From contig NC_064767.1 of NCBI RefSeq assembly GCF_011397635.1, forward strand, positions 22,370,537 to 22,434,536: a DNA stretch of 64,000 nt. Reading direction: 5' to 3'. The notes below the pieces were generated by a model. That model was given only the letters and a program-made list of their open reading frames with translations. It was not told where the DNA came from and searched no databases. Position numbers and translations under genes: made by a program. The stretch comes from Epinephelus fuscoguttatus (Eukaryota > Chordata > Actinopteri > Perciformes > Serranidae). This document shows, in pieces, positions 1 through 12,100 of this stretch (position 1 is the stretch's first letter; every line of letters begins with the position of its first letter).

Positions 1-370
1 AGGTATAACGTTTACCATGTTCATTGTCTTACTTTTAGCCTGTTCACATTTATAAATCATCATCACCTGCTATTGACAAGGGGTGGAACAACACAGTCTG
101 TAAGTGGCTGGCCATTTTACTGTAACTCATGGGCTATCTGAAAATTTGCTTTAAATTTTGAACAGCATAGCTACAGTGTCTTAAAAAAATATTTAAAAAA
201 AGGTGTTTAAAATGTGCAAATTGAATTATTTTGTCCAATCTGAAGTGGCAATGTCATCATGTCAGGTCAAAGAGCAAGGGTCAGGGTCAGCTAAACTTGG
301 GGACAGATTTGCTATAGCAGGAGCTAATCAATAGTGCAGACAGGCTGAACAGACTGAGAGAAACCAGAAA

Positions 371-675
371 ATTGTCAGGACAGTTTCGGATCTGCTTTTT
401 ATATCCATAAAATTCCTTGGACACAAGGGATATCTACTGTGAGGGCGTAGAAATTGGGATCGATTTTTATGGCAGCTAAAAATGGAGCTGATGAAAATCA
501 TGAGTGGCTTGCGCGCAGAAACAATTGGACGTCCAAAATATTAGAAGTTTTGGCACATGCAGTCCAGAGAAAAATTGTGTCTGAGGTGAGGGAGTGCACA
601 TTCTTTGGACTAACAGCTGATGGAACCACCGATGTAAGTACGTCTGAGCAGTTTTCCAGTAATCATGTGCATACA
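371..675 (+). mobile_element. Decayed hAT-type transposase fragment
   Basis: A plus-strand reading frame from about 454 encodes a stretch resembling the DUF4371/ZMYM-like region of hAT transposases, including VQRKIVSEVRECTFFGLTADG and DGTTDVSTSEQFS. Sequence just upstream (about 381-450) continues the similarity in other frames, so at least one frameshift or stop breaks it. It sits in an intron of the phosphatase gene, opposite to that gene's strand. No terminal inverted repeats or target duplication were found, so this is an old internal fragment. Confidence 0.6.
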
Positions 676-1158
676 TTTATGTTGTGCGGTGCTTCTCACT
701 GAAAATATATTCCTGTATGCATGCAGACAATCACAAAACACAAAGTACAGTTGAGGCTGAAGGGAATGCCATTAGCTTTTTAGGAATTTGCACTAGACAA
801 AAAAAAAAAAAAATCACAAAAGTAATTACAAATCAGTCTGTGGGGAAAGCAAATATTTGTACTAAAATCCATGACAATCCATAAAATAGAGACAGTTGAC
901 ACATTTCACTAAAAAGCAAAAATGTCAGCCTGCCTCTGGCTCAAGAAGAAAAGTCAGAGAATTAACTAAGTTAGTAGGATCCATCCTATGAGGACCATAA
1001 AAGTCAAATGTGCAAAACATCATCCATCTGATATTTGCTGAGATATTTCAGTCTGGACCAAAGTGGTGGACCAGCTGACCAACATGCCACTAGCATGGCT
1101 AAAAATACAAAAATATGGTGAACTAATTAGCAAACCAAACAAAATGTCTTCCGCTTAC

Positions 1159-2513
1159 AGGCAAATCGTTCTCGATGAGGCTGAGGATAACGTCAGTGCA
1201 GATGAAAACTCCTGTACGTCCGATGCCGGCGCTGCAGTGCACAGTGACTGGTCCCTTGTGGTGCACCGCCCTCAGGTAGCGGATGAAACGAACCAGCTGC
1301 TCTGAGCTTTTGGGCACTCCGTGGTCAGGCCAGTGTGTGAACTTCAGGTGACGGACGAAATGGGTCTCACCGGTCTGCAACAACAATAAGTTTAAGAATT
1401 GTTCCAGTAAACCACAATATTAATGCCTTTATAGGAAGACACAAATCTCTTACCTCTGCCTCCACCATGCGGATGATCTTGATGTGGAAGTGCTCCAGGT
1501 ACTGCTGGTTCTCCAGGTGAAGCTGGTACCTGCCGGTGTCCAGAGGCACGCTCAGCCTCTCTGGCCAGTACTTGTGACATTTGATCCTTCCCCGTTCTAC
1601 TTCCTGAGTCATCATGGCAATGACGTCGGATTTGTTCTCCCAGATCATCTGCCAGAAGGCTGGCACTGTGGAAGGCAGAGGGCCCTGACAGGAGATGTAG
1701 AAGAACTGTTCATCGCCTACTTGCATGCGGATGTAGCTGGCGTTGATGTAGTCCTGGTTGTCTCCAATGGCAACACGGGTTTCATCGTCTATGTAGGAAA
1801 AAAAAGAGAGGAAATACCTAAACTTTCTGTGTGTGTGCATGCATCACTGCTTTAATTCATAACTGAAATGAACTAATTACAGCAGCGTCCTCCAACAAAG
1901 ACCACATGCAGACATTCCTTACGTTTTCTAGGTGCTGGATAAATCCATTCATGCCTTGATCATAAACAACAAACACTGCTACCTTGTTGTTCTGCCAAAA
2001 GCATGCAATCTAAGTGTACAGTAAATAAAGCCAAGTAAACAGCTCTGAGGTCTGGAGTCGGGCTCAACAAACCAGCGCTGTGAAGAAGTTTGTCGGTGAT
2101 GAGAGGGGTGATAGACCGAAGGCAGTCAGGAATGTTTTCTGGGTTGGTCCCCCACCTCCTGCTCGTGAGGTCAAAAAAGCCACAGACTGGAAACCAGACT
2201 TTCTAAATAAAATAGTTAAAGGCTACAAGCAAAGGGTCAGATTGGTCAAAAACATGATCGTCTTTTTCGGGACCTTTGCACAACCAGCAACAAGGCATTG
2301 GTGAGGTGTGGCAGCAACCAGCTGGGGGTCACTATCCTTTTCATCATGCTCATTTATTTTAACTCTGACCCTTTTCATCCTGACACACTGAGGGCTAGAG
2401 AAGTAAACACTTCTGTATGTGTGTACTTGAGTGTGTCTATTTTACAGCTTTTTCACATTCTTCAGTATCATCAGTGTTAACCACAGAGCCAGCATCACAC
2501 CCCAGGGTGCGTG

Positions 2514-2562
<49 letters not shown>

Positions 2563-3163
2563 CTCTTTTTCATCCTGTCTCTCTGTATTCATCCCCTGAA
2601 GTTCATATTATTAATACATCCTCTAATATTATTTTCTCCTGACGTAGCTTCCTTTATTAAAAATATAAATCCCAGATAATTACAAGGTTGGTAACAAATG
2701 ACACCTTCTTCATCATCACATACTTGGCTGACTCCAAGGAGATTATAAGTGCGGCTCCAGTGAATTACTGATGCTAATGTAGGGAATGATTTGTTGCGCA
2801 GACATCACTAAAATGCTGTAAACAAACATCTTCTCCACTCCTTTCACTAAAGTCCTTACAGTCAGCAGCTAAGAAAAGTGCTAACAAACAGGCTCTCCTG
2901 TAAATGCCAAGTCTGTGAGTATCCAGGTTTTTACAAGCTTTTGCTCGCCAATAAAAAACTCCAATAGGGGAACATAAAATGAAGCGCATGGGTTTGAACA
3001 AATGGAGAAAGTAAAAGTTGAGATTCGGCCAGGAGAAAGTAAAAGTTTACACAAGTCCTCTCTCAGACTTACAGGGTAGGATGTCTCTGTAGCGGTTCTT
3101 ATCTCTGTTCTCAGGGGCTTTTCCAACCAGGCAGTTGTCAGAGGGCTTCAGATGCTCCAGAGC
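1159..3163 (-). CDS. ptpn20: PTP catalytic domain exons of ptpn20
   Basis: Three exons: 3163-3073 ([10 protein letters not shown] start of the PTP fold), 1788-1454 (DYINASYI substrate-recognition loop, [17 protein letters not shown]) and 1374-1159 (WPDHG acid loop and [10 protein letters not shown] phosphate-binding loop). The catalytic Cys, the invariant Arg and the WPD Asp are all present, so the enzyme should be active towards phosphotyrosine. Phases run 0, 1, 0 with no break. The exon after 1159 should carry the Q-loop and the last helices; it was not found in bases 1-1158 and must lie further left. Wording is closer to PTPN20 than to PTPN13 around the P-loop. Confidence 0.93.
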
Positions 3164-6100
3164 CTGAAATCACCAACACGAGCATAGTAACAAAAAGAAA
3201 ATGGTAACACTTAAAATAGTGCAGCTGGATTATTGTATGTCTGTCCATAAAAATAGTCTAAAACTGCAGTGTTTTAATAATCACAGTATGGATGTGTGTA
3301 TCTGTCTACACCGCTAATTTTCTCTCAGTGTGTCAAAGTGTAGTAAATTATAATAAACTCCTCTGTACAGTTCTTATTGCAGGATCAATGTGGTAAACAG
3401 TTAAATGGCACATTAACTGGTCAACATGTAATTTTACCATATGTTAGAGCTGTCAATGATAACTTTTATTAAAATAACTTTTAGTCATATTTGCTGAAAG
3501 TGTCACTACATCCAGACTGCAGTGCATGAGACAGATAATCTGTAAAAAAAAAAAAATCATGTTGCTCCTCCATCTCGTAGTGCTTCTTATGGCATGTGAA
3601 AGATCCACCGCGGCTGAATGAAAACAACCAATCAGCTGTGTTAGAGAGTCTCTAACGCAGTTGTCAATCATGTCAGTCACTGCTCGTAAACTGTGGTCAA
3701 CTGTCAAACTAGGCAGCGCTGCTTAGCTGTAAAATGTGAAAGTTTGTGACCCTACTGTCATGTTAAAAACAGTCAAGCCAAAACCAAACACCGCCCACCG
3801 GCTGAAGCAAACGTTCTCATTTTACAGCTAAACAGTACACTAAAATATGTTTCTGTGTAAAGTATTAAATAGCTACATATTCAAAACCTCTGTATTTAAA
3901 AATAGAGCATATCTTTTTGGGAAAACCTCCAGCTACTCTTAGTCAAGAAGAAAAATACCTATTCAGAATCTTGAGAATGACAGCATTAAAACAGATAAAA
4001 AAAGCTGACCCACCAGATGTAATAAAATGGAAAAGTATGATTGAAGAGGTAAAGTTCATGGAGAAAGTGACTCACAAAATAAGGAATAGGGAGGATGTGC
4101 TTGAGGAAAGGTGGCTTATAGAGGATGGGAGAATGCAACGATGCTGTCATTGTATTCAATGTATAAAAATGTGTACAGTTATGAGATATTAGTTAGCCCA
4201 CATATTTTTTTAACGATTTAGTTATTAATTTTTTTCCTTTTTTTCCTGTATCGTTATTATACTGTGAATGTATTGGTTGTTTATATCTTTCATATTTTCC
4301 TTTTCACCGACTGATTTTTATTTTTTACAATAAATTGTAAACTAAAAAGCAAATAAGGTGTGTTTCTAAATGGGTGATGGATTCTTGCACATACCATTAG
4401 GAACACTACAAGGGGGGCGTCAGTGGCTTAGTGGATAGAGCAGGCGCCCCAAATACAAGGCTGGCTCTCTCCCCCCTTCACACTTGTCTGTCCTATCAAT
4501 TAAAGGCTAAAGTGCCCCAAAAAATATCTTAAAAGAAACACTACAAGGCAGAGAAACACGATTTTTTTCACTGTCTCGTGTACTGCTGTCTGGATATAGT
4601 GACAGTTTCAGCAAATACGACAAAAACTTATTTTTATAAAAGTTACCTGCCATACCTTGAAGGCAGTTTTACAACTATGAACTAACTATTTTGTCCACAA
4701 CACATACACACCATGAACTCTTTGACCAGTTCCTGCTGGTCGAGTTGATGCTGCAGAATCTGGATGAGAGCTTTGACCCTGGAGCCTGAGTATTGGCTGG
4801 TCTTAGAGGGACTAATAAGAGCTAAACTGGTCAGTTCCTCCTCTGACACTATAGGTGGGCCTGAGGAAACAAGAGAAGAGGATAAGAGTAGCTAGTATGG
4901 CTCAGTATGGATGCAATTTTCCTTCTGACACATCAGCATAGAGGTAAAGGAATAGACACCTGTTTGGGGTGAGGTCATTTCCCAACTGGTGGCCTCAAAT
5001 ACGTCATCTTCCTCTTCGCTGCTCCAGCCGTCTGACTGGGTTTTCCGGATGTCTTTGCAGGACTGGTCCAAAAGTTTGGTCACAATTTGTTTCCTGGGGG
5101 AGTCAGGGGGCAGGGGTGAGACCAGACCATTTTTACTCTTCGGTAGGAGCGGCTGAAATCATGCAAGGCTGAGCTTCCTTTCCCTGCGACTTTTCCACCT
5201 AAAATACAGTATAGACAAAAGGCTAAAATATTTTCTACCGTACTTCTTGTTCCGAGGCTACAGAGAATAAAACTAAACACTTCCTAACTGTTAAACTAAT
5301 TTTGTCTCACTGGGGTTCACGGCCCTTAAGCAACAACACTTCTCCCAGGGTGGTGTTTTATTTATTACTCTCTGCTGCCTCCTTGTGGCCACAACACTGG
5401 AATTCCAGCAGACCAAAACAAAAGAAGAAGCAGCAGGAGAAGGAGGTGGAGAAGGGAGGAAGAGGGAGGATATAAGTAGACAATAAAAGAGGAGAGTAGT
5501 TTGGGAAGTTACTACCTGTCAGTAGCTCCATGCAACATGTCAGTGACATTGAGGGATGGGCAGCAAGCTTGATGAGATGGGGTGCTGTTACAGCTCTCCT
5601 GTTCCACAGACAGACAGCCAGAGGATGCAACAGACAGAAGGAGCAAGATGTTAGTAGTAGAGGTTAGTAAAGAGGTAAGGAGGGGTAAGTTGACAGAAGT
5701 TTACATCATGTACTTGTGTATGTATGCTTTTTAGTGTGCATGTTACCTGTATCGCAGTGTCATCTGTTACAACAGTCAATCGCCGTGGTGGAGGAGGCGG
5801 TGAGGTGATGCACACGCCAGCTGGATTGACCACAGGATCCGAAGTTGCCTCTGAGACAAAGATAGAAAGACACATATATTTAGTAAGGGCCGTTCCTGAG
5901 TCCAAGTCTTTATAAGCCAGTTGTAGGTCAAAATGCAAAGTCTTTGAATGCATTTAAAGGTCCAGTGTGTAGGATTTAGGGAGATATATTGGCAGGAATT
6001 AAATACAATATGATACGTATGTTTTCTTTAGTGTATAATCACCTGGAAATAAAAATGGTGGTATATTTATTACCTCAGAATGAGATGTTTATATCTTCAT

Positions 6101-9100
6101 AGGGTAATTGTTTGGTGATTAATCAGATCAAAACTTAAAATATGTCAACCCTTTTGCCAAGTTTCAAGTAATATTAATAGCACATGCACAGCCCTGTATT
6201 TCAATACTGTTATCCTTCAAAAAATGCATTGTCAAAGGAAAGACAGTTGTACCAGGGGGGCGTTCAACCGGCTTATTCAGCATGACGTCAGGTGAGGAGC
6301 AGGCATCAGGGCTGGACACCGGAGCTGGCTGCTCGGCTAAAATAGCCTCAGTCTGAGCAGACATGTTGGGCAGTGTAGGTGACTCGGAGTAGGTCAGGGG
6401 CAGGATGTCTCTGCAGATGGTGAGCTGTACAGTGCCCTCAGCTTTACGCAGGATATCCACCACCTTACTGTGGCTGAGCCCGGACACGATCACACCGTTT
6501 ACCTAGAGTACACACAGTGAGGATTAGGTTTTTTCCCCCCATGAAGGTTATAATAAAACAGTCAAGATGTCATAGATGTGTGATAGGTTGTCACCTCTAA
6601 TAGAATATCTCCCACTCTGAGCCGACCGTCCTGCTCAGCTACTCCACCAGAGCAGATTTCCTTCACTCTGAGCATGCTGCCATTGGTTCCCCCGATCAAA
6701 GCAAAGCCAAGGCCTCCTCCGTCTGGTTTTGTGAACTCCACCTGCATGATGCAACTCTAAAGGGACAAGAGGAGAAAAGGGCAAGAGAGAAACTTTGAGG
6801 TCAGTTTCTGTCAGTTTTACTCCAGCGTATTACAGGAAAACTTTGTGTTCTGCAGGAAAAAAATGCCTCTCTATTGTTAAAGCATGAATCAGGTGTAAAA
6901 AAAAAAAAAAAAAAAAGCCTGACAGATATACACACATGCAGACAGTGACCCCCAGGAGAGAATGCATTCGCAGATTGACACACAGTAGACTCAAGTTACA
7001 GTGTGTGTTTCAACACTTCAAAAGATGTGCAGGTAAAGAGAAAGAATACACAGAGCGAGCAAGAGGCGATAAAAATAAAGGGGTACACGAGAAACAAATA
7101 GCTTTTGGACAAAGATGAATATTATGTTTGGAAACTTACATCATGTTCTTGTGCGATAGAGAGACATCTGAAATTTCCACCGGTCCTACACACAGCTTCA
7201 ACTGAAAAAACGAGAAGAGTCATCAGTGAATCAGCAGCCACTGCAGACACAACAACTCCAGTTATTGCATAACAAATTATATCCTCAATTAATATTGATC
7301 AAGCCTTTAAAAGCGATGTGCAAGCTAAATAAGAGGAAACGTCTGGAGTTCGGCACTAAGCTTCCCTTCTGTACCAATTTCCATCCATGCAGCCATTTTC
7401 AGCCAATGAAATTTCCGAAACAGACACGCAGAAAAAAACACACCAACCTCCCACCTCTTCGGCCATTTTGAAAGAGAAGTGTTGATTGGTACGTCTCTTC
7501 TATGACAGGTGAACAAGGCTGATCTTTTCAGACTGACCCTCTCCACTGTCCCTTACTGCTGCATACACCGTCACCAGGCAACTGAGCTACCTGCCCTGTG
7601 GACCACTGGCTGTATGGCACTGTGTGTGTGAGTGTGTGTGTACGATGGCTACAGCCCTGCAGTCCAATACACCAGTGGAGGGCCTGAGGCTTGCTAATTA
7701 TTAATCCTGCTGTGAGAGCCCAGGATCTGTCTGTCAGCATTCAGATCACACACACACACACGGACACACACACACACGGAGCTGCAAAGAGAACTATCTT
7801 TCAGCACCGAGCTCCGGCTTCACGCAGACAAAGGCGCAACAAGCAAAACGGTGAAAGGGAACCAGTTATGGCGCTGAAAGAACATGCGAGAGTCCGGAGG
7901 AGAAGAAACTTACCATCTTCAGTAGGAGAGACTTTCTCTGGAGAGACGGGCTCTTCGAAACGAGCGAAGAACTTCCTGTCCTTTTTCCAGTCAAACAGAC
8001 CTACAAGAGAAAAACTTGTTTATAAATGTATATAATTATTTTATGTAACACATGCTCAATCTAAAAAAAAAAAAAAAAAATATCACTAATTACGTGTCTT
8101 CCCAGAACTCAGAACACTTTCTGGTAATGATTGAACTTCTCATCATTGTCAGTTGAGCACAAACATATCTGGTTTCTAAGCAATCCATCAGTGCATATAA
8201 TAACCTAACCCCCCCCCTGTTTATGGTCCTTGTGTTAACTCAAGCAGGTGAACCATCCCATAAATCCTTCAGAGGCCCTTACCGTTCCACTTCGCCTTGG
8301 GGGTCACCGGCTGGTCTTCTCTGTGACAGACAAACAGTAAAGTCATTCAAAGAGACAAACCTATTTCAGTGTCTATCTTTCAAGCCTATGATGGCACCTA
8401 CCTGATGATTTTGAGCTTAACTTTACGAGGGGCGATCTCACAGGCTTTCACTGCATCCTCCAGGGACATTCCCAGGGTGCACCTGCCACAGATGTAGAGG
8501 ATCTTGTCATTGGGTTGGACGCTGCCCTCCTCGCTGGCTGGGGAGCCTGGCACCACCTCCAGACAGTAGATGCCCTGCCATTTGCTGCCAATGCCTCCTG
8601 TCAGCTTTATACCTGGAGAGCACACACACACATATATTAGATACGATCAGATAATAATGGTGATGTATGTGTGTCTTTAAAATGTGTACCCAGCTGTCCT
8701 GAAGCTGTCTTGTAGAGAACTACATCAGGCAGGCTGTCACAGGAAGGCGGGGCCACCAGGTTGGTAACTGCCCTCCCCAGGGTCATATTCAATCGTCTCG
8801 GGGATGACCTGAGAATTGTCATGGCAACATCATCTGCCACACTGGTAACATCATGTCCATTTACCTAGAAACAAATGACAAAGAACGAATCCCTTACAGC
8901 ACATACTCTAACGAACGTTTAAAAACGTGCAGAAATGTAACCAGATGTGTGTGTTTGTGCGCACTGTGATGAGCCTGTCTCCGGCCCTGAGTCGTCCGTC
9001 TGCCTTGGCTGGGTTGTCCAGTATTTCCTGTATGTAGTAGCAGTTGTCAAGCTTGCTTCGAGAGATGGTGAACCCAAAGCTTCCACTCCTGGACTTGGTC

Positions 9101-12100
9101 AGGACCACTGTCAGCTCAAACTCTTTAACAAATGCCTGACAGGAAAGAAGCAATGATCTTTTATCTTTTGAACAGCTACAGAAATTCTCCAAATAATTTT
9201 AACACCAATGCATCATTTTCATCACTTCATGTTTAAACCTAAACACTTCGTCATAACACTCTAGAAAGAGCAAGAGAGTGTAAGATCACTAACTATGGTA
9301 TAACAATGGTGAAACATATTTTAGGGGAGGCACTACAGTTTAATAGAGTAAAACTTTTAACTAATAGATATCGCAATCAAACTTACCCAGTTCATTACTA
9401 ACACTGAACAATTATTTTTTGTCTTACAACTATTCTGGAATGTTATGTTTAAATATGCAAATAACATATTATCTAATTAAATCTGTGCTAATTTGCATAA
9501 ATTTCCAGAACAAAAATCTGAACACTGGATAAAACCAGGTTCAAAATTATTTTTTAATCTGTTGACATATTAGAGTCAAAGGTTTTCAAAGATGGAATTT
9601 TGTATATCTCTTTTTATCATTATGATACTGTCGACAGTCATACAAAAAAATCAATTTTCACCATATTTTTAGGAATAAAATGTTATATAAAATGATATAT
9701 GAGCAAACCACTCGATAAAAACATTCAGAATAGAGATAGGAACTAAATTGGAAGGTTTGGTGTATGTAAGTGCTACTGACGTGGAGATTTCTGACTCAGA
9801 AAATGAGAATAAAAAATTAATTTTGAAAAAATGGACCTTAGAGATATGTATTGTAAAATTCATTACATTTTTTAGATAAAAAATAAAACTCTACAGGTGA
9901 TTAGGGTAAAGGTTATAACTAAATGTCACAATGAAACTTCCCCAGTTGATTAATTATTTGTTTCACTAAATTTAAAGTGTTTTGTTTAAATTATCACGTA
10001 ATGCATTATCTAACTAAGTATGAGCTTTTTGCATACATTTCTAAAACAGAAATCTGAACTAATATAAACTCCTAAATGTGTATTTTGTATTATTTTCTTT
10101 CTACCAGTCTGAAATAAGACATGTTATGGAACCCTGTTCAATAATGAATTGTTAGTGGTGTGTCAATAAACATGTTGCATGTAAAAAAGACAAAGGAAAT
10201 GTCCTGATAAATATTTTAAATAGATTTTTTTGATGTGCAAAATGTACGCAAAGTGTAGTATCTAGTAGTAACCAGCTAACTTTGGTAACTGGTTCATTGA
10301 GCCAAACCCTGAATATTTTCACCAAACTTTATGGAAATGTTTTCTGCTGGGATAATAATTTACGGGAGTAAAAAAGTATTTTTTGATGAAAGTAAAAGGA
10401 GCCAAGAACACAAAACATCCTGAATGTACCTTTCTTCGACTCTCCTCCTCATCCTCTTCATCCTCGTCATCATCATCATCCTTGTATTCCCTTTCTTTCT
10501 TCTCTGGTTCTTCCCTCAGCGGTGTGTGGCTCTGGGCAGCAGGGGGCAGCACTGTGGGTGACAGCGTCAGGGCAGGTGGACTGGCACAGGGAGGCACAGA
10601 GGGCACGACCTGGGCTGTGATGGGGGTCACTGGCGGAGGAGGAGGCTGGGGTGGAGGCACCAAAGGCCTACTGTTCTTGGCCATGGCTTTGTAGTGACTT
10701 GGGAGAAGCCCCTGCTGGATCGGGTGGTGCTTGGCTTTCGGTGGCTGGGTTGTGAGCGGCAGGGATGGGTGGGCCAGGGAGCAAGTGGTTGGAGTGTCAG
10801 ACGATAAACCGAGAGGCGTGATGGTAGTAGTGGGGACGTGGGGGCCGAGGCTTGGATTCTGAGAGCTGAGACTAGAGGAGCTGTTGGAGGTTTGAGAGTG
10901 GAGGCCTGGGAGGTTGGTTGCTGGAGTGTGACTGGGCAGACTGGAGGGAAGGCTGTGAGGAGGCTCCAGTGTGGAGCTGATGGTCAGGTACTCTTCATCT
11001 GCCATGATAGTCAGTCCATTTCCCATCAGGCAGTAGGTCACACTTCCATCTGCCTCCTCTCTGACTCCACTACAGATAAACAGACATTACATAATGTATA
11101 TACAGCACATACAATACGATTCTATCTCAAGAATGTAGGATTTAAATTTGCTGTAATGTAATATGTAACACTTTTAATATATTACCTTGCATATACAGAG
11201 TTTGAACCAGGCTTAGGACAGGCATCCATGAGCATCACAGTTGAGCTCGGTGTCGTTACGACCTCCTCTTCCCCTTCCTTGCTCTTCTTTCCTTCTACTT
11301 CCTGTTGTTCCTCTGGGTTCGCAGTGGTTGGTAGTGACTCTGCTGGAGCCGTAGGAGAGCCACAGGCAGGTGTGCCAGCTGATGCTGGAGAGGCAGGTGA
11401 GGCCGGCGAGACTGGTGACGGAGGTGATGTAGGTGAGGTGGGCGACGGGGGTGAGCGAGGAGGAGATGGGAGTGTCTGGTTGGCCTGCGCTTCCCTCTCC
11501 GGACTCTCCTGGGGGTCCGGGAGTGCTGGAGCTGGAGGAGGTTCTGGGCTTTTCTCGGCTGTGTTTGTTAGATCTTCCTCATGGGTGGGGGGCTGCTTCT
11601 GGGCAGATATTTTGGAATCATACTGAAACTTAAGGAGCTGGCTGTAGTCTTCTCCTAGTCTGATATCCAGGGACCGAGATCGAACCTCACGGAAGGATGC
11701 AGGACTCTACAGAGTTAGAAATGAGGTCAGTCAGGATTACTGGGTCAAACGTAGGTGACTGTTTCTTTTTAAATGTGCCTTTACTTGCATGCAAGTGAGC
11801 TTACCAGTGTGTTGTCATCTGCATCATACAGCACTCCAGGACTTGGCCGGCAGATCAGCAGATGAACTTCAGATGGAGCTCCACGCAGCAGGAACAAAAC
11901 CCTCTGAAACAACACCAGAAGAAAAAGGTCATTGTAACTCCCTGGCAGTACACAAAAGATTAAATGACACATCAAACACCATGACACAACCAGCTTGCTA
12001 TTTTTGGTGGTATTAAAGGATTAGTGCAGCAATGACGTGGCTGAGATCTTAAGAAAGGGCAAAGCCACTGGTGCTGCTCTTACACTCACCAGCCCATTCA

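Larger units (their letters stand above)
3459..4648. mobile_element. Element with roughly 85-bp inverted ends enclosing LINE tail and SINE
   Basis: Bases 3459-3545 and the reverse complement of about 4560-4648 align closely: both read G.TAACTTTTAT.AAAATAA, followed by CATATTTGCTGAAA-like and CACTA.ATCCAGAC segments. The inverted ends bracket about 1 kb that contains a LINE 3' fragment (3905-4341) and a SINE (4414-4536). The most likely reading is a terminal-inverted-repeat DNA element that later received two retroelement insertions. It lies in an intron (3164-4711) of ptpn20. Confidence 0.6.

Noticed and set aside
2080-2304. Plus-strand frame of 74 codons
   Set aside because: In a ptpn20 intron, with no recognisable domain and no splice borders.
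4415-4450. tRNA-like head as a tRNA gene
   Set aside because: Only an A box is present, there is no B box or cloverleaf, and it is part of a SINE with a target duplication.
5358-5630. Minus-strand frame of 90 codons between ptpn20 exons
   Set aside because: No acceptor/donor pair with a fitting phase; the 62-nt exon at 5198-5137 satisfies the frame instead.
10383-10694. Plus-strand open frame with a poly-Ser run
   Set aside because: It is the antisense of the acidic (GAT/GAG-rich) end of a minus-strand ptpn20 exon whose phases are established.
11228-11626. Plus-strand Gly/Glu-rich open frame of 132 codons
   Set aside because: Antisense of the Ser-Pro-rich ptpn20 exon 11706-11186; the minus frame fits splicing on both sides.
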